Made by a program: the position numbers and the translations under genes. Below are positions 7,833 to 16,746 of a stretch of DNA of 64,000 bases, in pieces. Below the pieces are notes generated by a model. That model was not told the origin of the DNA. It searched no databases and was given only the letters and a program-made list of their open reading frames with translations. Source of the stretch: Pediococcus ethanolidurans (GTDB lineage Bacteria > Bacillota > Bacilli > Lactobacillales > Lactobacillaceae); contig NZ_JQBY01000003.1 in the NCBI RefSeq assembly GCF_001437405.1, forward strand, positions 89,842 through 153,841. The letters are read 5' to 3'. Numbering within the stretch: position 1 is the stretch's first letter; each line of letters begins with the position of its first letter.

Positions 7833-9659
7833 ATGTATACATATATGAATTTAGAGACTGTGGGTCCCTGGATTGCCCAGCTAATAGTGGCGGTCTTTTT
7901 TATTGTCGGCTTTATTGATATCTATATGGCAATTTGGCACACAGCATTTAGAAATATACATAGTAGTCAGGCTAAACGAGTCACTTATCGCGTTTTATTA
8001 ATTGTGCTCAGTGTGGGGGTCAGTTCTGTTCTTCATTTTGCAGGCTACAATAGTGGTAATAATGCCATGATGTACCACAATATTGGTCTGTTTATTTTGG
8101 TGTTCTCTTTGCTGGATGAGGACATTAATTTTGGCGAATATTTCATTCGTAGTGCGGCCATCGTGATCGTTTGGACCATGCATCATGTTAGCGGACTAAC
8201 CTCATGGAAATTTCTTATTTCGATGGCAATTCTGTTAGTGATGCTTGTGATTATTCGTCGTTACCGCAATGAAATAAGTCTAAATTTGGAAGCTAACATT
8301 GTAACGTTTGCCATTTTGGATTTGGACTTTTGGCTAACGTTACCTTTGCATTCGGCTGGGATAGCAGTGAGCGGGGTTGTTGATGGTGAGGCAATTTTAA
8401 TGTTTTTGCTGATGACTATCTTTACTTGGCGGCAATATCACATTACGGTGCGCAATAACCATATTTCACACATTGCGAACTATGATACGATGACGGACAC
8501 CAAAAATTATACGGCTTATCAGAGCGACATTTTTAATCTTGTCGGCATTGCGCGCACAAACCAACAACCACTGACTTTAGCTGTTTTTGATATTGATCGT
8601 TTCAAACAAGTGAATGATCAATATGGTCATTTGGCTGGGAACATCATTTTGACTGGAATTTCAACAATTATTCAACGAATACTGGAACAATATAGTCACG
8701 AGTATCAACTCTATCGTACGGGTGGAGAAGAATTCGCAATTATTTTTCCTAATAGTACAAAAAATGAGATTATTCCCGTTTTAATTCATTGTTGGCGGGC
8801 TGTAAGAGAACAGAAATTTGATTATAATACTGAGATGCTTAATGTCACGATTTCAATGGGAATGTCCAGTTTACGGTTTACGGATGAATCCGTGGATGAA
8901 TTATATAAACGGGCAGATGATTCTTTATATGATAGCAAAGGCCATGGGCGTGACACGATTACGGTGGATGGCAAAGAGCAGAATTTAACAGATGATGCTG
9001 ATAACTTAACGTATGCTTATTTTGTTCAGAGCATTTATGATACTAAAAGTGGAACAAGTCACGTTGCCAATGAGCTGACCCTACATTGTTATGATCATCG
9101 AGAACATGCATGGATTGATCCGCCCCGTGGAGATTTAAACATTGATAAAAAAATAAAACTTATTCAAGATGCGTTGATCAATAGTGCTTGTAAAAATATT
9201 GTTATTTCATTATCAACAGCTGAATTTTTGAATCTTAAGGTGACCAGAAAAGTAATTGATTTTCGTAAGAGTGTGGATGGGCCTGACAAATTATTTGTGG
9301 AACTGGATCGTCTGCCCACGGTGGAGTCGCTTAAACAAATGATGGTTCTTTATCATCAGGGGGATATAAAAGTTATGCTGAGCCATGTTGGAAATAACCG
9401 CCATTTTGAACAAGTTAGTCCAGGACTAGAACTAATTGATGGCATTAAACTAACAATGCAATCCTTACGTGATCGAAGTTCAGAATCCTTGAAAGATAAC
9501 ATCCAGTTTTGGGGACGAATTGCTAATAAGTGGCATATTGATTTTGTTTTGGATGGTGTTTTGAATGAACAGGAGGCTAAGTGGGTACCGACACAAAACT
9601 ACATTACTTATGTAGAAGGCGACTTCTTTGATCATTCACGGTTGCCAATTAGTGCCTAA
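7833..9659 (+). CDS. Membrane diguanylate cyclase with degenerate EAL-like tail
   Basis: A 608-residue membrane protein. About six to seven hydrophobic helices fill residues 13-200. The GGDEF domain (about 212-375) has FDIDRFKQVNDQYGHLAGN and an intact signature GGEEF (297-301), so it probably makes c-di-GMP from GTP; no RxxD inhibitory site precedes it. The C-terminal part (about 390-606) follows the EAL fold weakly: FVELDR stands where ELTE is expected, LSHVGNN where DDFG is expected and LDGVLNE where EGVE is expected, so phosphodiesterase activity is unlikely. The start ATG follows GAGGGAT; ATG codon 5 is an alternative. It lies far from the c-di-GMP cluster at 50-58 kb but uses the same vocabulary. 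A strong terminator follows. Confidence 0.9.
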   Translation: MYTYMNLETVGPWIAQLIVAVFFIVGFIDIYMAIWHTAFRNIHSSQAKRVTYRVLLIVLSVGVSSVLHFAGYNSGNNAMMYHNIGLFILVFSLLDEDINFGEYFIRSAAIVIVWTMHHVSGLTSWKFLISMAILLVMLVIIRRYRNEISLNLEANIVTFAILDLDFWLTLPLHSAGIAVSGVVDGEAILMFLLMTIFTWRQYHITVRNNHISHIANYDTMTDTKNYTAYQSDIFNLVGIARTNQQPLTLAVFDIDRFKQVNDQYGHLAGNIILTGISTIIQRILEQYSHEYQLYRTGGEEFAIIFPNSTKNEIIPVLIHCWRAVREQKFDYNTEMLNVTISMGMSSLRFTDESVDELYKRADDSLYDSKGHGRDTITVDGKEQNLTDDADNLTYAYFVQSIYDTKSGTSHVANELTLHCYDHREHAWIDPPRGDLNIDKKIKLIQDALINSACKNIVISLSTAEFLNLKVTRKVIDFRKSVDGPDKLFVELDRLPTVESLKQMMVLYHQGDIKVMLSHVGNNRHFEQVSPGLELIDGIKLTMQSLRDRSSESLKDNIQFWGRIANKWHIDFVLDGVLNEQEAKWVPTQNYITYVEGDFFDHSRLPISA

Positions 9660-9696
9660 AGAAGTTAGTTTGCTGAATGTCATTTTTAAAATTTAG

Positions 9697-9737
9697 AATC
9701 ACTTACAAAGCAATTTGCTTTTGTAGGTGATTTTTTT
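9697..9737 (+). terminator. Rho-independent terminator
   Basis: Stem AATCACTTACAAAGCAA paired with TTGCTTTTGTAGGTGATT, followed by seven T, after the GGDEF gene. Confidence 0.92.
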
Positions 9738-9742
9738 AATAC

Positions 9743-9792
9743 TTGCATTATATGTCGAAACGACTTATGATAGATGAGTCGTTTCGACATAT
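9743..9792 (+). promoter_or_regulatory. Promoter inside a 15-bp perfect operator palindrome (PadR)
   Basis: Inverted repeat ATATGTCGAAACGAC (9750-9764) and GTCGTTTCGACATAT (9778-9792), separated by 13 bases. The -35 TTGCAT (9743-9748) and -10 TATGAT (9766-9771) have a 17-base spacer, so the -10 sits between the two arms. A PadR dimer bound here would block RNA polymerase. Confidence 0.8.
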
Positions 9793-9803
9793 GGAGGCAA
9801 ATT

Positions 9804-10364
9804 ATGTATGAATTATTAATTTTAGGAATTTTAAGAACTAGAAATATGACTGGTTATAAATTAGGCCAGGTCTTGGAAAGCAGTTTAGTTCCACGGCGAG
9901 AAATCTCTAATGGAGTTATGTATCCTTTATTAAGCCGGTTAGAAAACCATGGTTATATTGAATTTATTGAAAAACAAGATGATTTGCGAAAGAAAAAAAT
10001 GGCTCAAATCACACAAGCTGGTATTGAACGGTTTCAAGAATTGATGATGATGCCGATTCCAATGGATGCAAAACGCGAATCCGTGTTTCGATTCAAGTTT
10101 CGGGGAATGGATGGAGTAGATTCAGAAGCACAATGGCAAATTCTGTTAGATTATGAAAATGCTAATCAAACTGATTTGAATATCTATCAAAGTGTTCAGC
10201 AACATCTTAAAACTAAGTTACAGGAACCAGATAGCGATCATAATTCATTAACATGGGGCATTCGTTCTCTTGAATTAAGCCTTAAAATTTGTCAGACAAA
10301 ACAAGCGTGGATTGACAAATGTCGGGCACAAATGAAACAGAAAAAGGAAGTAAATGATGACTAA
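9804..10364 (+). CDS. PadR family transcriptional regulator
   Basis: A regulator of about 186 residues with the PadR winged helix: LLILGILRTRNMTGYKLGQVLE, then the wing NGVMYPLLSRLENHGYIEF, and a C-terminal dimerisation part (about residues 90-186) of the longer PadR-s2-like type. GGAGG lies six bases before ATG 9804; the ATG at 9774 lies inside the operator and lacks a site. The gene overlaps the following MFS exporter by 11 bases, so the regulator likely represses its own operon until a phenolic or drug-like ligand binds (family knowledge plus inference). Confidence 0.93.
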   Translation: MYELLILGILRTRNMTGYKLGQVLESSLVPRREISNGVMYPLLSRLENHGYIEFIEKQDDLRKKKMAQITQAGIERFQELMMMPIPMDAKRESVFRFKFRGMDGVDSEAQWQILLDYENANQTDLNIYQSVQQHLKTKLQEPDSDHNSLTWGIRSLELSLKICQTKQAWIDKCRAQMKQKKEVNDD

Positions 10365-11928
10365 AAAAACAAACACAAAACAATGGATCGCGTTGGCAGC
10401 AATGAGTTTAGGGGTCTTCATGGGATTGCTAGATGTAACAGTTGTCAATGTGGCGTTACCCACAATGGTTAAGGATTTTCACACCACCTTTACTAATTTG
10501 CAATGGGTATTAAATGCTTATACCTTGGTTTATGCGGTAACTTTATTAATTATGTCTAAGCTGGGTGACATGTATGGACGGAAAAAAATCTTTTTGGGGT
10601 CATTGGTACTCTTCGTCCTAGCTTCGGCGGTCAACGGAATGGCATCAAGTTTACTCATCTTGGATATTGGTCGCGGTGTTCAAGCAATTGGTGGTGCCGG
10701 AATGATGTCTTTATCCATGGCATTAGTGGCTTCTAACTTTGACGGCCGTGATCGTGGTTTAGCATTAGGAATTTTGGGTTCCGTTATTGGTGTGTCATCA
10801 GCCTCAGGACCATTAATCGGTGGTTATTTGGTGGAGCATTTTAGTTGGCCCGCAATTTTTTATGTGAATGTACCTGTGGGAATTATTGCCGTTATTTTGA
10901 CCGTCATTTATGTTAACGAAACGCCGAGTTATGGTAAAAATCAGAAAATTGATTTGTGGGGGATGCTTTTATCAGCTGCAGGGTTATTTGCAATTATTTA
11001 CGGTTTGATTGTTAAGGAAAGCAATCCACATCTATCCTGGATAAATATTGACGTAAGTGGTTATTTAATTGGTGGCGTACTTATCTTAGTTGGTTTTGTG
11101 ATTGCAGAAATGCATGTCACAGATCCGATGGTAAATATCAAAATGTTTAAAAAACCACACTTTATTGGAACGATCATTGTCGCTTTTGCACTTGGTGCCG
11201 GAATTTATTCGTATAATACGTTTTTGACAGCTTTGATGCAAAATTATATTGGTTATTCGGCCATTCAAACAGGTATTCGACAATTAACGATTAGCTCGTG
11301 GTCCTTAATTTTAGGACCAATCGTCGGTATCTTGAGTGCAAGATATTCAAAAAAATGGATGATCAGTATTAGTCTATTTCTTGGTGGAATTGGATTCCTA
11401 ATGATGGCACATGTCATTAGTCCAACGGTAAGTTTTGCCGAACTCTGGCCAGGAATGGTTTTGATGGGAATTACCAACGGAATGGTCAATCCATTGTTGA
11501 ATACAACTGGTATGGAAGGTGTGATTCCAAGTGAAATGGGCATGGCTTCTGGTCTGTTAAATGTTTTTCGTCAACTTGGTACGACGGTTGGTGTGGTTGG
11601 ATTAGGTTTAATTCAAGATACGCAATATGAAACCTACTTAAACGGACATCTAGGCTCAATCAATATGCCGGCAGCCGCATTAACTGGTTTGAAAAAAGCC
11701 TTAATTGAAGCTGGACCATTTTCAGGACATGGAATAGCTTTTTCAACCCGTGTGCAACAAAGTGATTTTGCGCAAGAATTTCAACGAGTGGTTGTTAATG
11801 CCTATGATAAGGGAATGAGTGCCGTTGCCCTAACTGCAGCACTTGTTGTAATTATAGGGGGTATTGGTGCCACACTACTATTGAAGAATCACGTTGAATC
11901 AACTGAAATTCCGATCAAAGAAGATTAA
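10354..11928 (+). CDS. MFS multidrug exporter, DHA2/EmrB-QacA type (14 TM)
   Basis: A 524-residue proton-driven exporter of the 14-helix DHA2 group. It has DVTVVNVALPTM in the first helix (the acidic motif D1 of this subfamily), motif A as KLGDMYGRKKIF, and the antiporter motif C as GSVIGVSSASGPLIGGYL. Two ATG codons in tandem begin it; AAAGGAAG lies inside the end of padR, suggesting translational coupling. Likely function is extrusion of toxic organics under PadR control. Substrate cannot be predicted. Confidence 0.93.
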   Translation: MMTKKTNTKQWIALAAMSLGVFMGLLDVTVVNVALPTMVKDFHTTFTNLQWVLNAYTLVYAVTLLIMSKLGDMYGRKKIFLGSLVLFVLASAVNGMASSLLILDIGRGVQAIGGAGMMSLSMALVASNFDGRDRGLALGILGSVIGVSSASGPLIGGYLVEHFSWPAIFYVNVPVGIIAVILTVIYVNETPSYGKNQKIDLWGMLLSAAGLFAIIYGLIVKESNPHLSWINIDVSGYLIGGVLILVGFVIAEMHVTDPMVNIKMFKKPHFIGTIIVAFALGAGIYSYNTFLTALMQNYIGYSAIQTGIRQLTISSWSLILGPIVGILSARYSKKWMISISLFLGGIGFLMMAHVISPTVSFAELWPGMVLMGITNGMVNPLLNTTGMEGVIPSEMGMASGLLNVFRQLGTTVGVVGLGLIQDTQYETYLNGHLGSINMPAAALTGLKKALIEAGPFSGHGIAFSTRVQQSDFAQEFQRVVVNAYDKGMSAVALTAALVVIIGGIGATLLLKNHVESTEIPIKED

Positions 11929-12076
11929 CCAATTTGAAACAAAATAAGAGTGGCATAATGGGTCTGAAATTTGAACGGCCTGTTTAGCCATTTTTTTTAG
12001 ATAAGTATTATAAGTGGCTGATGTATAATTAAATCAATTAATTAAATGTCTAGTGGATAAGAAAAGAGGGTTATCA

Positions 12077-12961
12077 ATGGAGCTACGCTTATTACGTTAC
12101 TTTTGGACCGTAGCTGATCTCGGTAATATTTCTCAAGCAGCTGAACAACTACATATTACCCAACCTACATTAAGCAGACAGATTCGTGAATTGGAAACGG
12201 AATTAGGGTCACCATTGTTTACCCGCGAAAAAAATCATTTGGAATTAACTGAAGCTGGTTTATTTTTAAAAAGTCGGGCGAGTGAAATTTTAGATTTAAC
12301 CCAAGCTACGCAACAAGCATTTGTGGATCGACGCCGACAATTATTTAGCGGTCATATCCGGATTGGATGTGTTGAAGCTGACAATTCAGACACCATGGCG
12401 ATGATGCTTGAAGAATTTATTCGTGATTACCCAGAAGTCACTTTTACTGTTTTAACGGGAACCAGTGATGATATTATTGATCGTCTGGATAAAGGCTTAG
12501 TTGATCTGGCTATTTTGTTGGAACCGATTAATACAGATAAATATCATACCTTAACGTTGCCGCGAACAGAACGTTGGGGACTATTAGTTGCACAGGACTC
12601 GTTTTTGGCAACTAAGCAGGCCATTACTCCTGATGATTTGAGTGGAATTCCGCTCATGATGGGGGCTCGTTCCGAAATTCATCAATTGCTTTCAAATTGG
12701 ACGGGTGAACCGAATGACAATTTAAATGTGATTGGCTATTTTAATTTACATTATAATATTTTACCGCTAGTAGAACGTCAAATTGCCGCCGCGTTGGTCA
12801 TCGAAGGCGCAACGATTGATAGCAATATTCGCAAGATTAAATTTGTTCCTCTACAACCAGAAATGAAAACGAATTGCGTATTGGCATGGCGGAAAAATCG
12901 TGTTTTATCGCCAGTAGTTTCCGAATTAGTGAAACGATTTAAGCAAGCATTTGCAAAATAA
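12077..12961 (+). CDS. LysR family transcriptional regulator
   Basis: A regulator of about 294 residues. The winged helix occupies the first 60 residues (MELRLLRYFWTVADLGNISQAAEQLHI and TQPTLSRQIRELETELGSPLF), followed by a periplasmic-binding-like co-inducer domain. GAGGG lies six bases before ATG 12077; an upstream GTG at 12053 would bury it. It ends 14 bases before the pentapeptide-repeat gene and probably shares its transcript, unlike the usual divergent LysR layout. Target and effector unknown. A TATAAT box is visible at 12024-12029. Confidence 0.9.
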   Translation: MELRLLRYFWTVADLGNISQAAEQLHITQPTLSRQIRELETELGSPLFTREKNHLELTEAGLFLKSRASEILDLTQATQQAFVDRRRQLFSGHIRIGCVEADNSDTMAMMLEEFIRDYPEVTFTVLTGTSDDIIDRLDKGLVDLAILLEPINTDKYHTLTLPRTERWGLLVAQDSFLATKQAITPDDLSGIPLMMGARSEIHQLLSNWTGEPNDNLNVIGYFNLHYNILPLVERQIAAALVIEGATIDSNIRKIKFVPLQPEMKTNCVLAWRKNRVLSPVVSELVKRFKQAFAK

Positions 12962-12975
12962 GTTGCTAGGAGAAA

Positions 12976-13566
12976 ATGATGATAAAAGATAAAGAACTAC
13001 ATTTTACAGACATTGTTTCCGGTGAAACATTCGAAAATTGTGTGTTTCTGAAAGCTAATGACTTAATTCGAATTTCGGAAGTTAGCTTCATAGATTGTAC
13101 TTTTGAACAAAGTGACTTTACTAGTAGTGAGTGGCTGGATTGCACGTTTAAACGGGTAAATTTCGTTAATTGTCATTTTGAAAAAAGCATCGTGTATCGA
13201 ACTAAGTTTTTGACCTGTAATCTATTAGGAGTTGATTTCTCCACTAATAGTTGGAAAAACAATCAAATCACTGATTGTCGGGTTGATTATGCTAATTTTA
13301 GCGATTCTAAATTGATTAAATGTGTGGTAAAAGATTCCAGTTTTAAAGAGACTTATTTTCGCTATGTGGAATTCAAAACGGGATTTACGGCAACTCATTG
13401 TAACTTTGATGGTGTAAGTTTTTTAGGATCAAAATTGGCAAAAGTAGATTTATCTACAAGTGAGTTTGAAACTTTAGAAGTATTTTCAGAAGATTTAGAA
13501 GGCATAATTATCAATCAATTTCAGGCCAGTACGTTGATTGGCGTGCTGGGTGTGATTGTTAAATAG
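12976..13566 (+). CDS. Pentapeptide-repeat protein (Qnr/MfpA-like)
   Basis: A 196-residue protein built of pentapeptide repeats such as CTFEQ, SDFTS, CTFKR, VNFVN, CHFEK, TKFLT, ANFSD and SSFKE, with Phe or Leu in the central position, expected to fold as a right-handed square beta-helix. The C-terminal DLEGIIINQFQASTLIGVLGV resembles the capping helix of gyrase-protecting Qnr-like proteins (LxGxxxxxxQAxxLAxxLGI). A role in protecting gyrase from quinolones or toxins is possible but unproven. AGGAG precedes the tandem ATG. Cotranscription with a LysR gene is unusual for this family. Confidence 0.85.
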   Translation: MMIKDKELHFTDIVSGETFENCVFLKANDLIRISEVSFIDCTFEQSDFTSSEWLDCTFKRVNFVNCHFEKSIVYRTKFLTCNLLGVDFSTNSWKNNQITDCRVDYANFSDSKLIKCVVKDSSFKETYFRYVEFKTGFTATHCNFDGVSFLGSKLAKVDLSTSEFETLEVFSEDLEGIIINQFQASTLIGVLGVIVK

Positions 13567-13578
13567 CACGAAAAAGTT

Positions 13579-13607
13579 AAGGTTGGAATATTTCCCAACC
13601 TTTTTTT
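13579..13607 (+). terminator. Rho-independent terminator
   Basis: Stem AAGGTTGG/CCAACCTT followed by seven T, after the pentapeptide-repeat gene. Confidence 0.92.
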
Positions 13608-13731
13608 GCTGTCTATCCATGCCTTCAAAGCATGAATGCCGTTCATTTAAGCATTAGACGCAACGTAAGAGGGGATGTAACATAATCTCTGTAATCAAGA
13701 GGACATAACTGATGAATGGAGATGGATTGAG

Positions 13732-14283
13732 ATGTCGACTATTGTTTATTTTTCTCATCAAGGAGAAACTTTGTTAGAAGGTCGGTATCAACAAGTCTCG
13801 TTTGGCAATACGGAAGTTGTGGCAAAAACGATTGCGAAGAAGCTCGATTATGATTTGATAAAGTTAATTCCAGAAGAGCCATATGCGATAGATTATCAAA
13901 CGACTCTCGCACGGGCAAAATTAGAATTGCAGGATGATAGTTTACCCGAGATTTCATCAGTCAAACACAATTTTCAAGCTGATGATGAAATCTTTCTAGG
14001 TTACCCTATTTGGTGGGGAACTTTACCGATGGTGATTAAAACTTTTTTGAAGCAGGTAGATCTTAGTGGGAAAAAACTATATCCGTTTTGTACACATGAA
14101 GGGAGCGGCTTTGGTCGTAGTTTACAAGATCTAGGTAAGTTATTACCAGAAACTGAAATTCAAAAAGGCTTGGCAATTCGTGGATCACGCGTGACCTGTG
14201 CACAATGCGCGGTTGATAATTGGTTATGTCAGAAGATTCAAACAAATAAATTGGGAGGTCATGAAAATGGCAATAAAAGATAA
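13732..14283 (+). CDS. Flavodoxin-family protein
   Basis: A 183-residue FMN-binding flavodoxin-like protein (flavodoxin_4 type), likely a soluble electron carrier or NAD(P)H-dependent quinone/flavin reductase. It begins IVYFSHQGET, where the phosphate loop would be, followed by GNTEVVAKTIAKKL; the second flavin loop is YPIWWGTLPMVIKTFL and the third CTHEGSGFGRSL. Its last 17 bases overlap the following SDR gene. It is the first gene of a four-gene operon (flavodoxin, SDR, cupin, CMD), a set often linked to redox or aldehyde/quinone detoxification. Confidence 0.9.
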   Translation: MSTIVYFSHQGETLLEGRYQQVSFGNTEVVAKTIAKKLDYDLIKLIPEEPYAIDYQTTLARAKLELQDDSLPEISSVKHNFQADDEIFLGYPIWWGTLPMVIKTFLKQVDLSGKKLYPFCTHEGSGFGRSLQDLGKLLPETEIQKGLAIRGSRVTCAQCAVDNWLCQKIQTNKLGGHENGNKR

Positions 14284-15010
14284 GGTAATTGTAATTACAG
14301 GAGCTTCAAGTGGTATCGGTGAGGCAACCGCCAAACTAGTAGCCAAAAATGGCGCAAAGGTAGTGTTAGGTGCGCGTCGTGAAGCACGTTTACAAGAAAT
14401 TGTGAAAGACATTGAAGCTGATGGTGGTCAAGCCGCATACAGTGTGACGGATGTGCGCAATCCGGATGAAGTTCAGGCCTTAGTTGATTTAGCAAAATCA
14501 AAGTTTAGTGGTTTAGACGTTATCTTCAATAATGCTGGTATTATGCCTAATTCTCCGATTAGTGAACTACGTACTAAGGATTGGAATGACATGGTTGATA
14601 TCAACCTTAAGGGTGTTTTGAATGGCGTTGCCGCAGTTATGCCAACCTTCACTAGTCAAAAACATGGACAGATTATCACCACCTCATCTGTAGCTGGAAT
14701 TAAGAGTTTCACAGGTGCTGGAGTTTATGGTGCAACAAAGTTTGCCGTTCGTAATCTAATGGAAGTTCTTCGAATGGAAAGTGCTCAAGAAGGAACCAAT
14801 ATCCGAACGGTTTCACTTTATCCAGCGGCAATCAACACCGAATTATTAGGTTCAATTACTGATCAAAAGGTTGCTAACGATATGGGTGAGTTCTACAAAC
14901 AAGTGGGTATTACACCAGATTCAGTGGCTCGCGTTGTGAACTTTGCGATTGATCAACCTGAATCAGTGAATGTAAATGAATTTACAATTTACCCGACAAA
15001 GCAAGCCTAA
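14267..15010 (+). CDS. SDR family oxidoreductase (YdfG-like)
   Basis: A classical short-chain dehydrogenase of about 247 residues: TGASSGIGEATA (residues about 12-23), NNAGIMPNS, TTSSVAGIKSF and the catalytic YGATK. It probably reduces a small carbonyl or beta-hydroxy acid with NADP(H), given GARREAR after beta-2, which favours NADP. ATG 14267 is chosen because GGGAGG ends eight bases before it; ATG 14261 is only two bases away from that site. It overlaps the flavodoxin gene and is followed 71 bases later by the cupin. Confidence 0.92.
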   Translation: MAIKDKVIVITGASSGIGEATAKLVAKNGAKVVLGARREARLQEIVKDIEADGGQAAYSVTDVRNPDEVQALVDLAKSKFSGLDVIFNNAGIMPNSPISELRTKDWNDMVDINLKGVLNGVAAVMPTFTSQKHGQIITTSSVAGIKSFTGAGVYGATKFAVRNLMEVLRMESAQEGTNIRTVSLYPAAINTELLGSITDQKVANDMGEFYKQVGITPDSVARVVNFAIDQPESVNVNEFTIYPTKQA

Positions 15011-15081
15011 ATGCTTGCCTTGGAGTAAACTCTAAGGTTTAAGATGTTCGATGGGTACTATAATTAAGGAGGAAATTTATA

Positions 15082-15495
15082 ATGGCAAAGAATGAAGAAG
15101 CAGTTAAAAATGGTCTTTTCAAAATGGGCGACAAAAATGTGGCTTTTCAACAATTTTTCCAAGGTCAAAGTTATTTGAATAATTTGGTTGGTGAAAAAGA
15201 TATTAATGTGGGTGTTGGTAATGTCACCTTTGAACCAGGTTGTCGAAATAACTGGCATATTCATCACAATGGTTACCAAATTTTGTTGGTAACTGGCGGT
15301 GAAGGCTGGTATCAAGAAGAAGGCAAACCAGCACGCAAATTGCACCCTGGCGATGTGGTTGTCACACATGATGGCGTTAAACATTGGCATGGGGCTACCA
15401 AAGATAGCTGGTTCTCGCATGTAGCCATTACTGCTGGTACACCAGAATGGTTAGAACCAGTTTCTGACGAAGAATATAACGCATTGGAGGACTAG
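15082..15495 (+). CDS. Cupin domain protein
   Basis: A 137-residue single-domain cupin. Metal-binding residues are visible in WHIHHNGYQILLVTGGEGW (cupin motif 1, His-x-His with a distal Gln in place of the usual Glu) and HPGDVVVTHDGVKHWHGA (motif 2, His). This type is often beside carboxymuconolactone-decarboxylase-like proteins, as here (two bases before the next gene). It may handle ring-opened or peroxidised substrates. AAGGAGG precedes the ATG. Confidence 0.9.
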   Translation: MAKNEEAVKNGLFKMGDKNVAFQQFFQGQSYLNNLVGEKDINVGVGNVTFEPGCRNNWHIHHNGYQILLVTGGEGWYQEEGKPARKLHPGDVVVTHDGVKHWHGATKDSWFSHVAITAGTPEWLEPVSDEEYNALED

Positions 15496-15497
15496 AG

Positions 15498-15818
15498 ATG
15501 GCTAAAAAACAAACTGCAGGACGTGATAATTTAGGTGATTTTGCACCTAAGTTTGCGGAATTAAATGACGATGTTTTATTTGGTGAAGTTTGGTCTCGAG
15601 AAGATAAATTATCTGCACGAGATCGTAGTATGATTACGTGTGCAGCATTGATGGGACAAGGATTGTTTCCACAATTAGAATCACATATGAAACTTGCTAA
15701 ACAAAATGGCGTCACCAAAGATGAAATGGTGGAACTTATTACGCATCTTGCCTTTTATGCAGGTTGGCCAAAGGCATGGTCAGCATTTGGATTGGCAAAG
15801 AAAATTTATGCCGACTAA
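15498..15818 (+). CDS. Carboxymuconolactone decarboxylase-like (AhpD-fold) protein
   Basis: A 106-residue AhpD-fold protein with LSARDRSMITCAALMGQG and LITHLAFYAGWPKAWSA, the typical CMD family patterns. It lacks the CxxC of AhpD peroxidase partners, so a disulfide reductase role is unlikely; lactone or carboxy-acid chemistry is more probable. GGAGG from the end of the cupin gene serves as its ribosome binding site. It closes the operon and a terminator follows. Confidence 0.92.
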   Translation: MAKKQTAGRDNLGDFAPKFAELNDDVLFGEVWSREDKLSARDRSMITCAALMGQGLFPQLESHMKLAKQNGVTKDEMVELITHLAFYAGWPKAWSAFGLAKKIYAD

Positions 15819-15825
15819 ATTAATG

Positions 15826-15853
15826 AAGGCCTAGGGAATCCTAAGCCTTTTTT
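15826..15853 (+). terminator. Rho-independent terminator
   Basis: AAGGC-TAGG stem with CCTA-GCCTT and a run of six T after the CMD gene. Confidence 0.88.
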
Positions 15854-15879
15854 GTATTGTTTTCAGAGAAGGAGAAAAT

Positions 15880-16746
15880 ATGACAGAATATACGGATCAG
15901 TATTTTGAAGGTGAACGCTCATTGTTTGCTGAAAAAGATGCAACTATTGTGCGGACTACTTTTGGTGAGGGTGAATCGCCACTAAAAGAAAGTCATAATA
16001 TTGAAATGAAAGATTCTATTTTTAAGTGGAAATATCCTTTATGGTACAGCAAACATGTTAAGGTTGATCATACGATTTTTGAAACAATGTCACGTTCGGG
16101 AATTTGGTATACGGATGATATTGCCATTACTAATAGCACCCTACAAGCACCGAAGTTGTTTCGTCGTAGTCACCACATTTCATTGAAGAATGATCATTTC
16201 TCTGATGCGGAAGAGACATTGTGGAACTGTTCTGATATTCGGATTGAAAATGTTCAGGCTAATGGAAATTATTTTGCCATGAACAGCGATAATATTTATG
16301 TAGATCATTTAGATTTAATCGGTAACTATGCCTTTGATGGTGCCAAAAATGTTGAGGTACATAATTCTACATTGGTCAGCAAAGATGCCTTTTGGAATTG
16401 TGAAAACGTCACAGTTTATGATTCGGTAATTAACGGTGAGTATTTAGCGTGGAATACCAAAAATATTACCTTAGTAAACTGTACGATAGAAAGCGATCAA
16501 GGATTGTGTTACATCGATCATTTGGTGATGAAGAATTGTCGATTACTGGAAACTGATCTGGCCTTTGAGTACTGTCGTGATATTGATGCTGACATTCATT
16601 CTAATATCGCCAGTGTAAAAAATCCGATCAGTGGTACAATTCATGCAGAGTCAATTGGTGAGGTGATTTTAGATCCCACTAAGATTGATCCAGATCAAAC
16701 AACGATCGTGACAAATAAAGGTATTTCCAAAAAGGGGTCAGCATAA
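15880..16746 (+). CDS. DUF3737 family protein (predicted beta-helix)
   Basis: A 288-residue member of the DUF3737 family. The protein is a chain of irregular repeats such as SHNIEMKDSIF, SKHVKVDHTIF, TDDIAITNSTL, CSDIRIENVQ, SDNIYVDHLDL, AKNVEVHNSTL, CENVTVYDSVI and TKNITLVNCTI: about eight to ten rungs of 20-22 residues that suggest a right-handed beta-helix like pectate-lyase or polymer-binding folds. No catalytic site is evident and no signal peptide is present. It ends immediately before the PatB-like gene (TAA then ATG), a pairing that implies a linked role. Confidence 0.9.
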   Translation: MTEYTDQYFEGERSLFAEKDATIVRTTFGEGESPLKESHNIEMKDSIFKWKYPLWYSKHVKVDHTIFETMSRSGIWYTDDIAITNSTLQAPKLFRRSHHISLKNDHFSDAEETLWNCSDIRIENVQANGNYFAMNSDNIYVDHLDLIGNYAFDGAKNVEVHNSTLVSKDAFWNCENVTVYDSVINGEYLAWNTKNITLVNCTIESDQGLCYIDHLVMKNCRLLETDLAFEYCRDIDADIHSNIASVKNPISGTIHAESIGEVILDPTKIDPDQTTIVTNKGISKKGSA

